DNA from: Bradyrhizobium sp. MOS003
GTDB lineage: Bacteria; Pseudomonadota; Alphaproteobacteria; Rhizobiales; Xanthobacteraceae
Assembly: GCF_003020125.1 (NCBI RefSeq)
Contig: NZ_PYFW01000001.1
Span: 992,001 to 1,056,000, forward strand
Length of the DNA stretch: 64,000 nt
Reading direction: 5' to 3'
Every line of letters begins with the position of its first letter. Position 1 is the stretch's first letter. The position numbers were made by a program, and so were the translations under genes. A model generated the notes under the pieces. It worked only from the letters and a program-made list of their open reading frames with translations, was not told the DNA's origin and made no database searches. Below are positions 25,801 through 33,269 of the stretch, one piece after another.

Positions 25801-28800
25801 GGAGCGTCACCGAAGACGCCGCCACGCCGACGCTGTCGACCGGCGGCACGCTGGCAATCCAGGACCTCGACCTGATCGACACCCACACCGCGCAGGCGGT
25901 GTTCAAGTCGGCGACATCGGCCGCGCATCTGCCGGGCTTCGATTGCAATGCGCCGCTCGGCACCTTCACGATCGATCCGTCCGTGACCGAAGCGAACGAC
26001 GACACCAGCAACGGTGCGACGCTGGGTTGGCATTTCGTTCTCAACGACAACGACCCGGTGCTGCAGTCGCTGGCCAAGGGCCAGACCATCACTCAGGTTT
26101 ATACCGTCACCTTCACCGATAATAACGGTGCACAGGTCTCGCAGGACGTCACGGTTACCATCACCGGCACCAACGACGCGCCGACCATCACGAGCGATGC
26201 AGACGCCGCCGCGGGGAGCGTGACCGAGGACGCCGCCACGCCGACGCTGTCGATCAGCGGCACTCTGGCGATCCAGGATCTCGACCTGATCGACACCCAC
26301 ACCGCGGAAGCGGCGTTCAAATCTTCGACGTCGACCGCACATCTGCCCGGCTTCGACGACGACACGCCGCTCGGCACCTTCACGATCGACTCCTCCGTCG
26401 CCGAGTTCAGCAACGACGCCGATAACGGCGCGACGCTGGGCTGGCACTTCAGCCTCGACAATGGCAACGCGACGCTGCAATCGCTGGCGCAGGGCCAGAC
26501 GATCACCCAGGTCTACACGGTCACCTTTACCGACGATCACGGCGCGCAGATCGCGCAGGACCTGACCGTCACGATCAACGGCGCCAATGACGCGCCGACG
26601 ATCACCAGCGATGCCGACGCGGCAAAAGGCACGGTCAACGAGGACGATGGCGCCTCGCTGACGACCTGCGGCACGTTGGCGATCCAGGATGTCGATCTGA
26701 CCGACACCCACACGGCGGAGTGGTCGTTCAAATCGTCGTCCGTCAGCACGGATCTGCCCGGCTTCGGAGCGAGTTCGCATATCGGTACGTTCTCGATTGA
26801 TCCGGTGTCCGAATCCGCTACCGACACGAACAATGGCGCGACGCTCGGCTGGCACTTCACGCTCGACAACAGCGATCCGGTGCTGCAGTCGCTGGCGGAA
26901 GGGCAGACCATCACTCAGGTCTATACCGTGACGTTCGACGACCCGCACGGGGGCAAGGTCAGCCAGGACGTCACCGTCACGATCACCGGCACCAACGATG
27001 CGCCGGCGGTGTCCTATGTCACCGCGGACTACATGAACTTCGACGGCCAGACGATTGCGGTCGGCGACGTGCCGACGGTTGCCACCGACGGCGTGACGCT
27101 GGACGGCTGGGTGAACTGGAACGGGAGCGCTACGCCCGACGGCCAGGTCTTGTTCTACAACGGCAATACCTCGACCGCCGGTTTCGGCCTGATCGGCACC
27201 GTCGTCAACGGCAGCCTTGAGATCGAGATCCTCGATGGAGGCATCGATATCCAGGATACGGGCTTCGCGCTCACCGCCGGGCAATGGCATAACCTTGCCC
27301 TGACGCGCGACCAGGGCACCTTCACGCTCTACGTCGACGGGAACGCTGTCTATTCCCACACCGGAAGCGCGAATTCGATCGGCAGCGGTCAGGACCCGTC
27401 CTACATGATGATCGGGGGGGCGAGCGACAGATACGCTCCGGGCTTCGGGGCGCAAGGCTTTACTGGCTCGATCGCCGATGTCAGCGTCTGGACCACCGCG
27501 TTCACGCAAGTGCAGATCCAGTCGATCGACTTCACCGCGCTCACCGGGAACGAGACGAATCTGGCCGGATATTACCAGCTTAGCGACGGCAGCGGGACCA
27601 CGGCCTCCAATGCGGTCAACCCCGCCAAGAGCCTTGTGATCGAGGGCGACGCGGACTGGGCAAGCGGCACCTCCGGGCCGGGCGGCGCATTTGCCGATCT
27701 GATGGAAACCAATGCCGGCCAGCTTACGCATGGCGTCCTGGCGGTCTCCGACGTCGACGCGATCGATCACGTTACGGTGTCGGTCAGCGGGTTACAGGTG
27801 ACTCTCGACGGCGTTGCGCAAACGGATAGCGTCGGCGGGCTGTCGCATACGGACCTGCTGAACTATCTCTCCGTCCCGTCCGGTGACATCCTCGACGGCA
27901 CCGCCACCCATACGCAGTTCACCTGGACCTTCAATTCGCAGGGGCAGGCCTTCGACTTCCTGGGCGCCGGCCAGACGCTTTCGCTGCAATACACCATCGT
28001 TCCGGCCGATGCTGCCGGCACGGGCACCGGCGCAGTCGTCACCGTCAACATCGCCGGCACAAACGACGCGCCGACGCTTGCCGATCTCCACATCGGGCCG
28101 CTCACGGACACCGCTGCGGCCGACACCTTCTCCGATTTGACCGGCACGCTGTCGGGCCACGATGCCGATATCGGCGAGACGGCGACGCTGACTTATGCCG
28201 TTCTCAACGCGGATCACCACGCAGCCACGACTGCTGCGGGACTCTATGGCTCGCTGACGGTCGATAGCCACGGCAACTACAGCTACGTCCCCAATGCCGC
28301 GGCGATCAACGCGCTGCCAGATGGGCCCTATATGGACACGTTCACGGTGCAGACCACGGACGTGCATGGTGCGACCGCCAGCGCAACACTCACGGTGGAT
28401 GTGACCGGCGCGAACGAGACGACCGCACCGGTGATTGACGTCGACCAGCTCTACGTCACGCAGGAAGGTGACATGGTCTTCGTCCATGGCATCACGGTCG
28501 CCGACGCCGATGCTGCCCCCGATGAAACCTTCACACTCACGGCGGCGGCGGATTCCGGCACATATGTGGAGCCCGCATCGGCGTCCGATAACTTGGCGAG
28601 CGTCAATTCGGCCCTTCAATACCTGACATACGCCGAGCCGAGCCAGGGTGCGCCTGCGACGGACAAGCTTGCGATCACCGTCACTGACGGCCATGGTGCG
28701 AGCGATACGGTCAACCTGATCCTCAATCTGGCAGAAGAAGGTCCGGTGACCCTCGCCAGCACAGAGGGCAAGGATGTGCTGTTCGGGACCGGCTATCAGG

Positions 28801-29033
28801 ATCAATTCGTGTTCGCCGTAAACTCCAACCGCGACATCATCCTGGATTTCACGCACGATGAGGACCACATCGACCTGACGGCTGTCGTCACAACCGATAT
28901 CGATGCTGCGTGGATAGCCCAGCACGCGACCACGACAGGGGCGGACACCCTGATCACAATCAACGCTTCGGACGCGATCCTCCTGAAGGGTGTCGCCCAC
29001 GTCCAGGCGAGTGACTTCATCGTCCATGCCTGA
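22881..29033 (+). CDS. Giant type I-secreted adhesin with FecR, VCBS repeat and LamG domains
   Basis: 2050 residues from TTG 22881 (ATG 22926 is the alternative; neither has a good RBS). There is no Sec signal. Residues about 40-105 form a leading module (LVLSHEGHEFVVHDYFRG, DGAHLTGDIVNALTG). About 112-245 are FecR-like/retention-type (NNGDNVEKGDVVSTGSDSTLGITF, DTPVATMGIRGTAVL). VCBS/cadherin-like units follow, each ending in a GTND-P motif, at about 528, 682, 817, 955, 1093, 1231 and 1367. About 1384-1600 is a LamG/jelly-roll domain (LDGWVNWNG, LTAGQWHNLALTRDQG, TLYVDG). One or two further Ig-like units come next, and from about 1960 a C-terminal type I secretion region (DVLFGTGYQDQFVF, DFTHDEDHIDLTAV, ASDFIVHA). 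Probably a surface or released adhesin. Cys occurs only twice. Confidence 0.85.
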   Translation: MNYAGQFDAAISLDGMGSRSPAGAHVDSFTAKAHGHVPEGAFVVPDPNLIFNGEFKRAGLDLVLSHEGHEFVVHDYFRGEKRAALASPDGAHLTGDIVNALTGHVQVAQAAPGGAAAAQVIGHVTKLAGSATAVRNGVSVILNNGDNVEKGDVVSTGSDSTLGITFIDGTVFGLSSNARMVLNEMVYDPNGSSNSSLLSLVAGTITFVAGETAKHGDMKIDTPVATMGIRGTAVLTQINFVVPAGGGDPQPQASFQVLVEPNGTTGSYILFDKVTLLPIATVNQAGQMIQISGGNVSISNALMSPDVQKLITDVFTLKFTDNNTNTKLTTNFTDTLTPMSQDVVFKSASGAVVTATFVNLNPQGSETPSTPPPAATRIPGQPIVQSLDASGNVKSAFALTERADVTGDTHSDTISGLIRFLDQNLGDRPTTSISLADAPNYVYKDAGQHDVTSSLSALQKQDIAATQIQINVAPDAGNTNNGSAVWTYTIPDKVFDFLAAGETLTLTYMVRVDTNFAVSPESKFIPITITVTGTNDRPTVATSGGNVIEKVGTGNDALDTITGTVTFTDVDLTDRPIVSAALSSTQPFKYLDAEGNDITSTLTPQQLAAIAAVEVPLTVVQGGGNGNNGSANWTYSVPDHLFDFLAKGEKLTLNYVVQVDDGHGGVVSTPVTVSIDGADVNVEGTNDVPTIVADDTTPTGAVTEDTAATLAANGTVTFNDPDLTDTHTASYVLKSTVSSAHLPGFSDGTSHIGTFALAPVVESPGASSRGSVGWTFTLGDNDPVLQSLAKGQTITQVYTVTVDDHHGGTVTQDVTVTITGTNDTPTITSDADAAAGAVTEGAATPTLTAGGTLAIQDLDLIDTHTAEAVFKSATSTAHLPGFDGDTPLGTFTIDQSVTEANDDTSNGATLGWHFVLNDNDPVLQSLAKGQTITQVYTVTFTDNNGAQVSQDVTVTITGTNDAPTITSDAGAEAGSVTEDAATPTLSTGGTLAIQDLDLIDTHTAQAVFKSATSAAHLPGFDCNAPLGTFTIDPSVTEANDDTSNGATLGWHFVLNDNDPVLQSLAKGQTITQVYTVTFTDNNGAQVSQDVTVTITGTNDAPTITSDADAAAGSVTEDAATPTLSISGTLAIQDLDLIDTHTAEAAFKSSTSTAHLPGFDDDTPLGTFTIDSSVAEFSNDADNGATLGWHFSLDNGNATLQSLAQGQTITQVYTVTFTDDHGAQIAQDLTVTINGANDAPTITSDADAAKGTVNEDDGASLTTCGTLAIQDVDLTDTHTAEWSFKSSSVSTDLPGFGASSHIGTFSIDPVSESATDTNNGATLGWHFTLDNSDPVLQSLAEGQTITQVYTVTFDDPHGGKVSQDVTVTITGTNDAPAVSYVTADYMNFDGQTIAVGDVPTVATDGVTLDGWVNWNGSATPDGQVLFYNGNTSTAGFGLIGTVVNGSLEIEILDGGIDIQDTGFALTAGQWHNLALTRDQGTFTLYVDGNAVYSHTGSANSIGSGQDPSYMMIGGASDRYAPGFGAQGFTGSIADVSVWTTAFTQVQIQSIDFTALTGNETNLAGYYQLSDGSGTTASNAVNPAKSLVIEGDADWASGTSGPGGAFADLMETNAGQLTHGVLAVSDVDAIDHVTVSVSGLQVTLDGVAQTDSVGGLSHTDLLNYLSVPSGDILDGTATHTQFTWTFNSQGQAFDFLGAGQTLSLQYTIVPADAAGTGTGAVVTVNIAGTNDAPTLADLHIGPLTDTAAADTFSDLTGTLSGHDADIGETATLTYAVLNADHHAATTAAGLYGSLTVDSHGNYSYVPNAAAINALPDGPYMDTFTVQTTDVHGATASATLTVDVTGANETTAPVIDVDQLYVTQEGDMVFVHGITVADADAAPDETFTLTAAADSGTYVEPASASDNLASVNSALQYLTYAEPSQGAPATDKLAITVTDGHGASDTVNLILNLAEEGPVTLASTEGKDVLFGTGYQDQFVFAVNSNRDIILDFTHDEDHIDLTAVVTTDIDAAWIAQHATTTGADTLITINASDAILLKGVAHVQASDFIVHA
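25329..26978 (+). repeat. Four tandem 408-414-bp coding repeats in the adhesin gene
   Basis: Unit boundaries at the ACC/ACG codon of the T-I-T-G/N-G-T/A-N-D motif fall at 25329, 25743, 26157, 26571 and 26979. The spacings are 414, 414, 414 and 408 bp, that is 138, 138, 138 and 136 residues. The first two units keep long stretches of identical DNA (for example around 25626-25678 against 26040-26092), indicating recent duplication or gene conversion. Confidence 0.9.
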
Positions 29034-29112
29034 TCGCTGCGTGATGGGCCGTGCTCGTCGGCAAGGCGGATCCGCGCTGCCGTTCGCCGCGGAACCGTGA
29101 TATCCAACCAGC

Positions 29113-31344
29113 ATGAAACGTCTCAAGATCCTGCGGCGGTGGTTTGCGCGGAAGCTGGGCTTTGCGCGGCTGATGTGCCTTGCGCTGCTGGTCGTGTTCG
29201 CCGGCGCGCGCCTGTGGGATCCGCCGCCGATCCAGGAATTGCGGCTGCGCACCTTCGACATGTTCCAGCTGATCGATCCGCGCCACAAGACATCGCGGCC
29301 GGTCGTCATCGTCGACATCGACGACAAGAGCCTCGCCAGGCTCGGCCAGTGGCCATGGCCGCGCACGCGCATCGCAGACCTGATCCAGAACCTCACCAAT
29401 AGCGGCGCGGTGGCGATCGGCTTCGACGTGGTGTTCTCCGAACCCGACCGGCTCAACCCGGATCTGGTCGCGAGCCAGATGCGCTATCTGGACGACGCCA
29501 CCCGCGCCAAGCTGCGCGAGCTACCGAGCAACGACCAGGTCCTCGCCGACGCGATCAAGCGCTCGCGCGTCGTGCTGGGCGAAACCGGGCTGCCCGAGGT
29601 CCTGTCCGAGCTCGACAAATCGCTTCCGTTCACGGGTGTGGCCACGGTCGGGGAGGAGGGCGCCGAGCGCTTCCTGTTCGAATTCCCCGGTCTGCTTCGC
29701 AACGTGCCTGAGATCGAGAAGATCGCGGCCGGTCGCGGGCTGTTCTCGATCCGGACCGAGCGTGACGGATTGATCCGCCGCGTGCCGATGATCATGCGCG
29801 CCCAGGGCAACATCATGCCCTCGCTCAGCCTCGAGATGTTGCGCGTCGTCACGGGGACCCCGACCTTGCTGGTCCGCACCGACAAGGCCGGTATCAGGTC
29901 GATTCGACTCAAGGGGGCGGAGATTCCGACCGACAAGAACGGTCAGCTCTGGGTGCACTATGCCCGCCGGGATCCTTCGATCTATGTGTCCGCGGTCGAC
30001 GTGCTCGACAATAGCCTGCCGCCGTCCAGGCTCGCCGGCAAGCTGGTGCTGGTCGGGACGTCCGCGGGCGGATTGAACGACATCAAGACCACGCCGGTCT
30101 CCCGGGCCATGCCGGGGGTCGAAATCCACGCCCAGGTGCTGGAAAGCGTGCTGAGCGGCGCGGTGATCTCCCAGCCGAACTATGCCCTCGGCGTCGAGTT
30201 GCTTGCCGCGCTCTTCATCGGCATCCTGGTGATCATCTTCACGCCGAATCTCGGGCCGGTGCGCCTGGTGCTCGCGGGCGCGACCTTCGCCGCCATCCTG
30301 ATCGGCGTGTCCTGGTTCTTCTACGCGCAGTACCGTTACCTCATCGACTTCACCTATCCGCTCCTATCGACCACGGCGGTCTATCTGACGCTGATCTTCG
30401 CCAGCTTCGTACGCGAGCAGCGCCAGCGCGTGCAGATCCGCGGACAGTTCGCGCAATACATGTCGCCGGTTCTGGTCGAGCAGCTGGCGCAGTCGCCGGA
30501 GAAGCTCGTGCTCGGCGGCGAGGAGCGCGAGCTGACGATCATGTTTTCGGACGTGCGCGGCTTCACCACGATCTCGGAGAGCTACAAGCACGACCCGCAA
30601 GGCCTGATCGCGCTGATGAACCGCTTCCTGACGCCGCTCACCGACGTGATCATCGAGCGGAAAGGCTATATCGACAAATACATGGGCGACGCCATCATGG
30701 CGTTCTGGAACGCGCCGCTCGACGATGCCGAGCACGAGGTCAACGCCTGCGAGGCCGCGATCCAGATGCTCGAGCAGATCGACGCGGTCAACAAGGAGCG
30801 CGAGCTGGAGGCCGCCGAGGGCGGCCATGTCTACATTCCGCTCAATGTCGGTATCGGCCTCAACACCGGCATCGGCGTGGTCGGCAATATGGGTTCGGAC
30901 CTGAAGAAGAACTATTCGGTGCTCGGCGACAGCGTGAACCTGGCTTCACGGCTGGAAGGCCAGTCGAAGGAATACGGCTTTCCCATCATCGTGGGATCCA
31001 GGACCGCGCTTGCCGCCAAGGACAAGTTCGCGATCCTCGAGCTCGACTTCATCATGGTCAAGGGCAAGACGGAACCCGAGGTGATCTACGCCATCGCGGG
31101 CCGCGAGGACGTGATGCATTCGGCCGCCTTCCAGCGCCTGCGCAACATCACCATCGAGACGCTCGGCTGCTACCGCGGCCGCGACTGGCAGGGCGCACTC
31201 GATGCGATCGAACGCGGCCGTCGCAGCGAGGATGCCGACACGCTGGAAAAGCTGTTCGGGCTCTACGAGGCCCGCATCAAGGATTTCCAACTCAATCCGC
31301 CGCCGGAAGGCTGGAACGGGGCATATGCGCTGCTGACGAAGTAG
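29113..31344 (+). CDS. Class III adenylate/guanylate cyclase with CHASE2 sensor domain
   Basis: 743 residues. A first membrane helix (about residues 19-35) is followed by a periplasmic CHASE2 domain (about 36-350: PPPIQELRLRTFDMF, VIVDIDDKSLARLGQWPWPR, AIGFDVVFSEPD, GKLVLVGTSAGGLNDIKTTP). Three more helices (about 361-430) precede the catalytic domain. That domain has FSDVRGFTTISE (metal Asp near 479), YMGDAIMAFWNAP (second metal Asp near 525) and NYSVLGDSVNLASRLEG, so it is probably active. It makes cAMP (less likely cGMP) in response to a periplasmic cue. It begins 79 bp after the adhesin stop on the same strand and may be co-transcribed with it. Confidence 0.93.
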   Translation: MKRLKILRRWFARKLGFARLMCLALLVVFAGARLWDPPPIQELRLRTFDMFQLIDPRHKTSRPVVIVDIDDKSLARLGQWPWPRTRIADLIQNLTNSGAVAIGFDVVFSEPDRLNPDLVASQMRYLDDATRAKLRELPSNDQVLADAIKRSRVVLGETGLPEVLSELDKSLPFTGVATVGEEGAERFLFEFPGLLRNVPEIEKIAAGRGLFSIRTERDGLIRRVPMIMRAQGNIMPSLSLEMLRVVTGTPTLLVRTDKAGIRSIRLKGAEIPTDKNGQLWVHYARRDPSIYVSAVDVLDNSLPPSRLAGKLVLVGTSAGGLNDIKTTPVSRAMPGVEIHAQVLESVLSGAVISQPNYALGVELLAALFIGILVIIFTPNLGPVRLVLAGATFAAILIGVSWFFYAQYRYLIDFTYPLLSTTAVYLTLIFASFVREQRQRVQIRGQFAQYMSPVLVEQLAQSPEKLVLGGEERELTIMFSDVRGFTTISESYKHDPQGLIALMNRFLTPLTDVIIERKGYIDKYMGDAIMAFWNAPLDDAEHEVNACEAAIQMLEQIDAVNKERELEAAEGGHVYIPLNVGIGLNTGIGVVGNMGSDLKKNYSVLGDSVNLASRLEGQSKEYGFPIIVGSRTALAAKDKFAILELDFIMVKGKTEPEVIYAIAGREDVMHSAAFQRLRNITIETLGCYRGRDWQGALDAIERGRRSEDADTLEKLFGLYEARIKDFQLNPPPEGWNGAYALLTK

Positions 31345-31420
31345 TTACCCCGTCATTGCTCCCCAGTGTGGGCAAAGACGTGCCAGCGCCCTGTCCACGA
31401 TCTTACTCCGCAATGCCGAG

Positions 31421-31455
31421 GTGGTGGGCACGCTTCCGCTTTGCCCACCCTAGGG
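31421..31455. repeat. Dispersed repeat, family B (GTGGGCACGC...TTTGCCCACCCTA), partial
   Basis: A GTGGGCA arm pairs with TGCCCAC across CGCTTCCGCTT. It lies between the convergent 3' ends of the cyclase and the minus-strand binding-protein gene. A further small hairpin, GGCGGCGGTACCCGCCGCC, follows directly and could terminate transcription. The same family is fuller at 44728 and 54528. Confidence 0.65.
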
Positions 31456-31473
31456 CGGCGGTACCCGCCGCCC

Positions 31474-33069
31474 TCACTCCATCCCGATCGTCGTCAGATC
31501 CTGGAACCAGTGCTGCGCCTGCACGAACTGCTTGATCTTCGGCGACAGCGCGTGCGGGTTGGTGTCGTGGACGACCCAGACCAGCGCGGCGTCGTCCACG
31601 ATCAACGCATGCGCCTGCGCCAGCAGTTCGTCCTGCTTGGCGGAATCGAAAGTCTGCTTGGCTTCGTCGATCAGCGCATCCACCTTCGGGTTCTTGTAGC
31701 CGCCCCAGTTGACGCCGACCGGCGCGATCTGGCCGGAATGGAAGAAGCGGACTATGGCGTAGAGCGGGTCGGAGGTGACATAGGCGATGTTGTTGGCGGT
31801 GATGCCGGCGTTGATCTCGTCGGCAGCGCCCTTGCGCCAGTGCGTATAGAGCGTCTCGAGCTCGACCACCTTGAAGTCGATGTCGATGCCGATCTCCTTG
31901 AAGCTCTGCTGCAGGAATTCGTTCATCGGCAGCGACAGCATCTGGCCGGTGCCGCCCTGCGCGATGATGAAGGTGGCCTTCAGCGGCTTCGCCTTGGAGT
32001 AGCCGGCTTCCTCGACCAGCTTCTTCGCCGCGGCGAGATCGTATTTTAGCTCGAAGCTCGGCTTGCCGAACCAGGGGCTCGACGGGTCGACCTGGCCCTT
32101 CGCGGGCTTGGCAAGGCCGTTCATCAAGCCGACCACGGCGTCGCGGTCGATCGCGAGGTTCAGCGCCTTGCGCAGGCGGATGTCGGTCCAGGGCGAACCC
32201 GGCAGCACGCTGAGATGATAGTTCCAGACATGCGGCGTGACGTTGTCGACCAGCTTCATGCCGGCGGCCTTCAACTGCGGCACCGCATCCGGCGTCGGCG
32301 TCTCGATCAGGTCGACTTGCCCCGCCAGCAGCGCGTTGGTGCGGGTCAGCGCTTCCGGCATCGGCACCAGCACGATCTTGTCGGCCTTCGGGATGCGCTT
32401 CTTGTTCCAGTAGTCAGAATTCTTGCTGAGCTCGGCGAGTTCGCGCGGCACCAGCTTGGTCAGCTTGAACGGGCCGGTGCCGGACGGCTGGCTGGCGAAC
32501 TTGTCCCAATCCTTGCCGAGCTTGTCATATTGCGCCGGGCTCGACACCAGGAACCACAGCATCTGATAGGGAAAGAAGGAATCGACCGTCTTGGTGGTGA
32601 TCTCCACCGTGAAGTCGTCGATCTTGGCGTAGCTAGCGACCGAGGGGAGGCGGGTCTTCACCTGCGCGCTCTGCCGCTTGTCGAATTGCGGCGCCTTGTC
32701 GTTGAGCACCTTGTCCAGATTCCAGATCACCGCGTCGGCGTTGAACTCGCTGCCGTCGTGAAACTTGACGCCCTTGCGAAGCGTGAAGCGCCATTTGGTC
32801 TTGTCGGCATCGTCGACCTTCCATTCGGTCGCAAGCCCGGGCACCAGCTTGCCGGGACGATCGGCGACGTCCATTTCCCAGGCGACCAGCGGATCGTAGA
32901 TCGTATAGGCCGTGAACTGATAGGCGCCGGCGCCGCGATCGGGCTGCCCCGTGGTCAGCGGGATGTCCGCCATCGAGATGCCGTAGCGCACCACCGTTTC
33001 GGCGCGCGCCGAGATTGCGGATAACGCCAGTGCAAGCACGGCGAGCCAAATCGATAGACGAGTACGCAT
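31474..33069 (-). CDS. Dipeptide/nickel-type ABC substrate-binding protein (SBP_bac_5), orphan paralogue
   Basis: 531 residues with a signal peptide (MRTRLSIWLAVLALALSAISARA). Typical cluster C binding-protein features: PGLATEWKVDDADKTKWRFTLRKGVKFHDG, ADAVIWNLDKVL, GTGPFKLTKLVPRE and DIRLRKALNLAIDRDAVV. It is clearly paralogous to the gene starting at 33270 and transcribed divergently from it across 200 bp. It has no permease of its own and probably feeds the same dpp-type transporter with a related ligand. Confidence 0.9.
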   Translation of the reverse strand: MRTRLSIWLAVLALALSAISARAETVVRYGISMADIPLTTGQPDRGAGAYQFTAYTIYDPLVAWEMDVADRPGKLVPGLATEWKVDDADKTKWRFTLRKGVKFHDGSEFNADAVIWNLDKVLNDKAPQFDKRQSAQVKTRLPSVASYAKIDDFTVEITTKTVDSFFPYQMLWFLVSSPAQYDKLGKDWDKFASQPSGTGPFKLTKLVPRELAELSKNSDYWNKKRIPKADKIVLVPMPEALTRTNALLAGQVDLIETPTPDAVPQLKAAGMKLVDNVTPHVWNYHLSVLPGSPWTDIRLRKALNLAIDRDAVVGLMNGLAKPAKGQVDPSSPWFGKPSFELKYDLAAAKKLVEEAGYSKAKPLKATFIIAQGGTGQMLSLPMNEFLQQSFKEIGIDIDFKVVELETLYTHWRKGAADEINAGITANNIAYVTSDPLYAIVRFFHSGQIAPVGVNWGGYKNPKVDALIDEAKQTFDSAKQDELLAQAHALIVDDAALVWVVHDTNPHALSPKIKQFVQAQHWFQDLTTIGME

Positions 33070-33269
33070 GGCCTAGAGCTCCCAGGGAATTTCGAGAGCT
33101 GAACTTGCAATCTTGATGCCAGAATAGGCAGCGCGGCGCCTGCAGCCGCCTTCAGCCTCTAAGGACTTGTCGCCGCAGGGTCAAATCGCAGAATAAGTTT
33201 CTCTTTGGCATAGCCATTGCATACGATTGCATCAAAAATAGTCATCGAAGCCGGAAAAGGATTGAGGCG

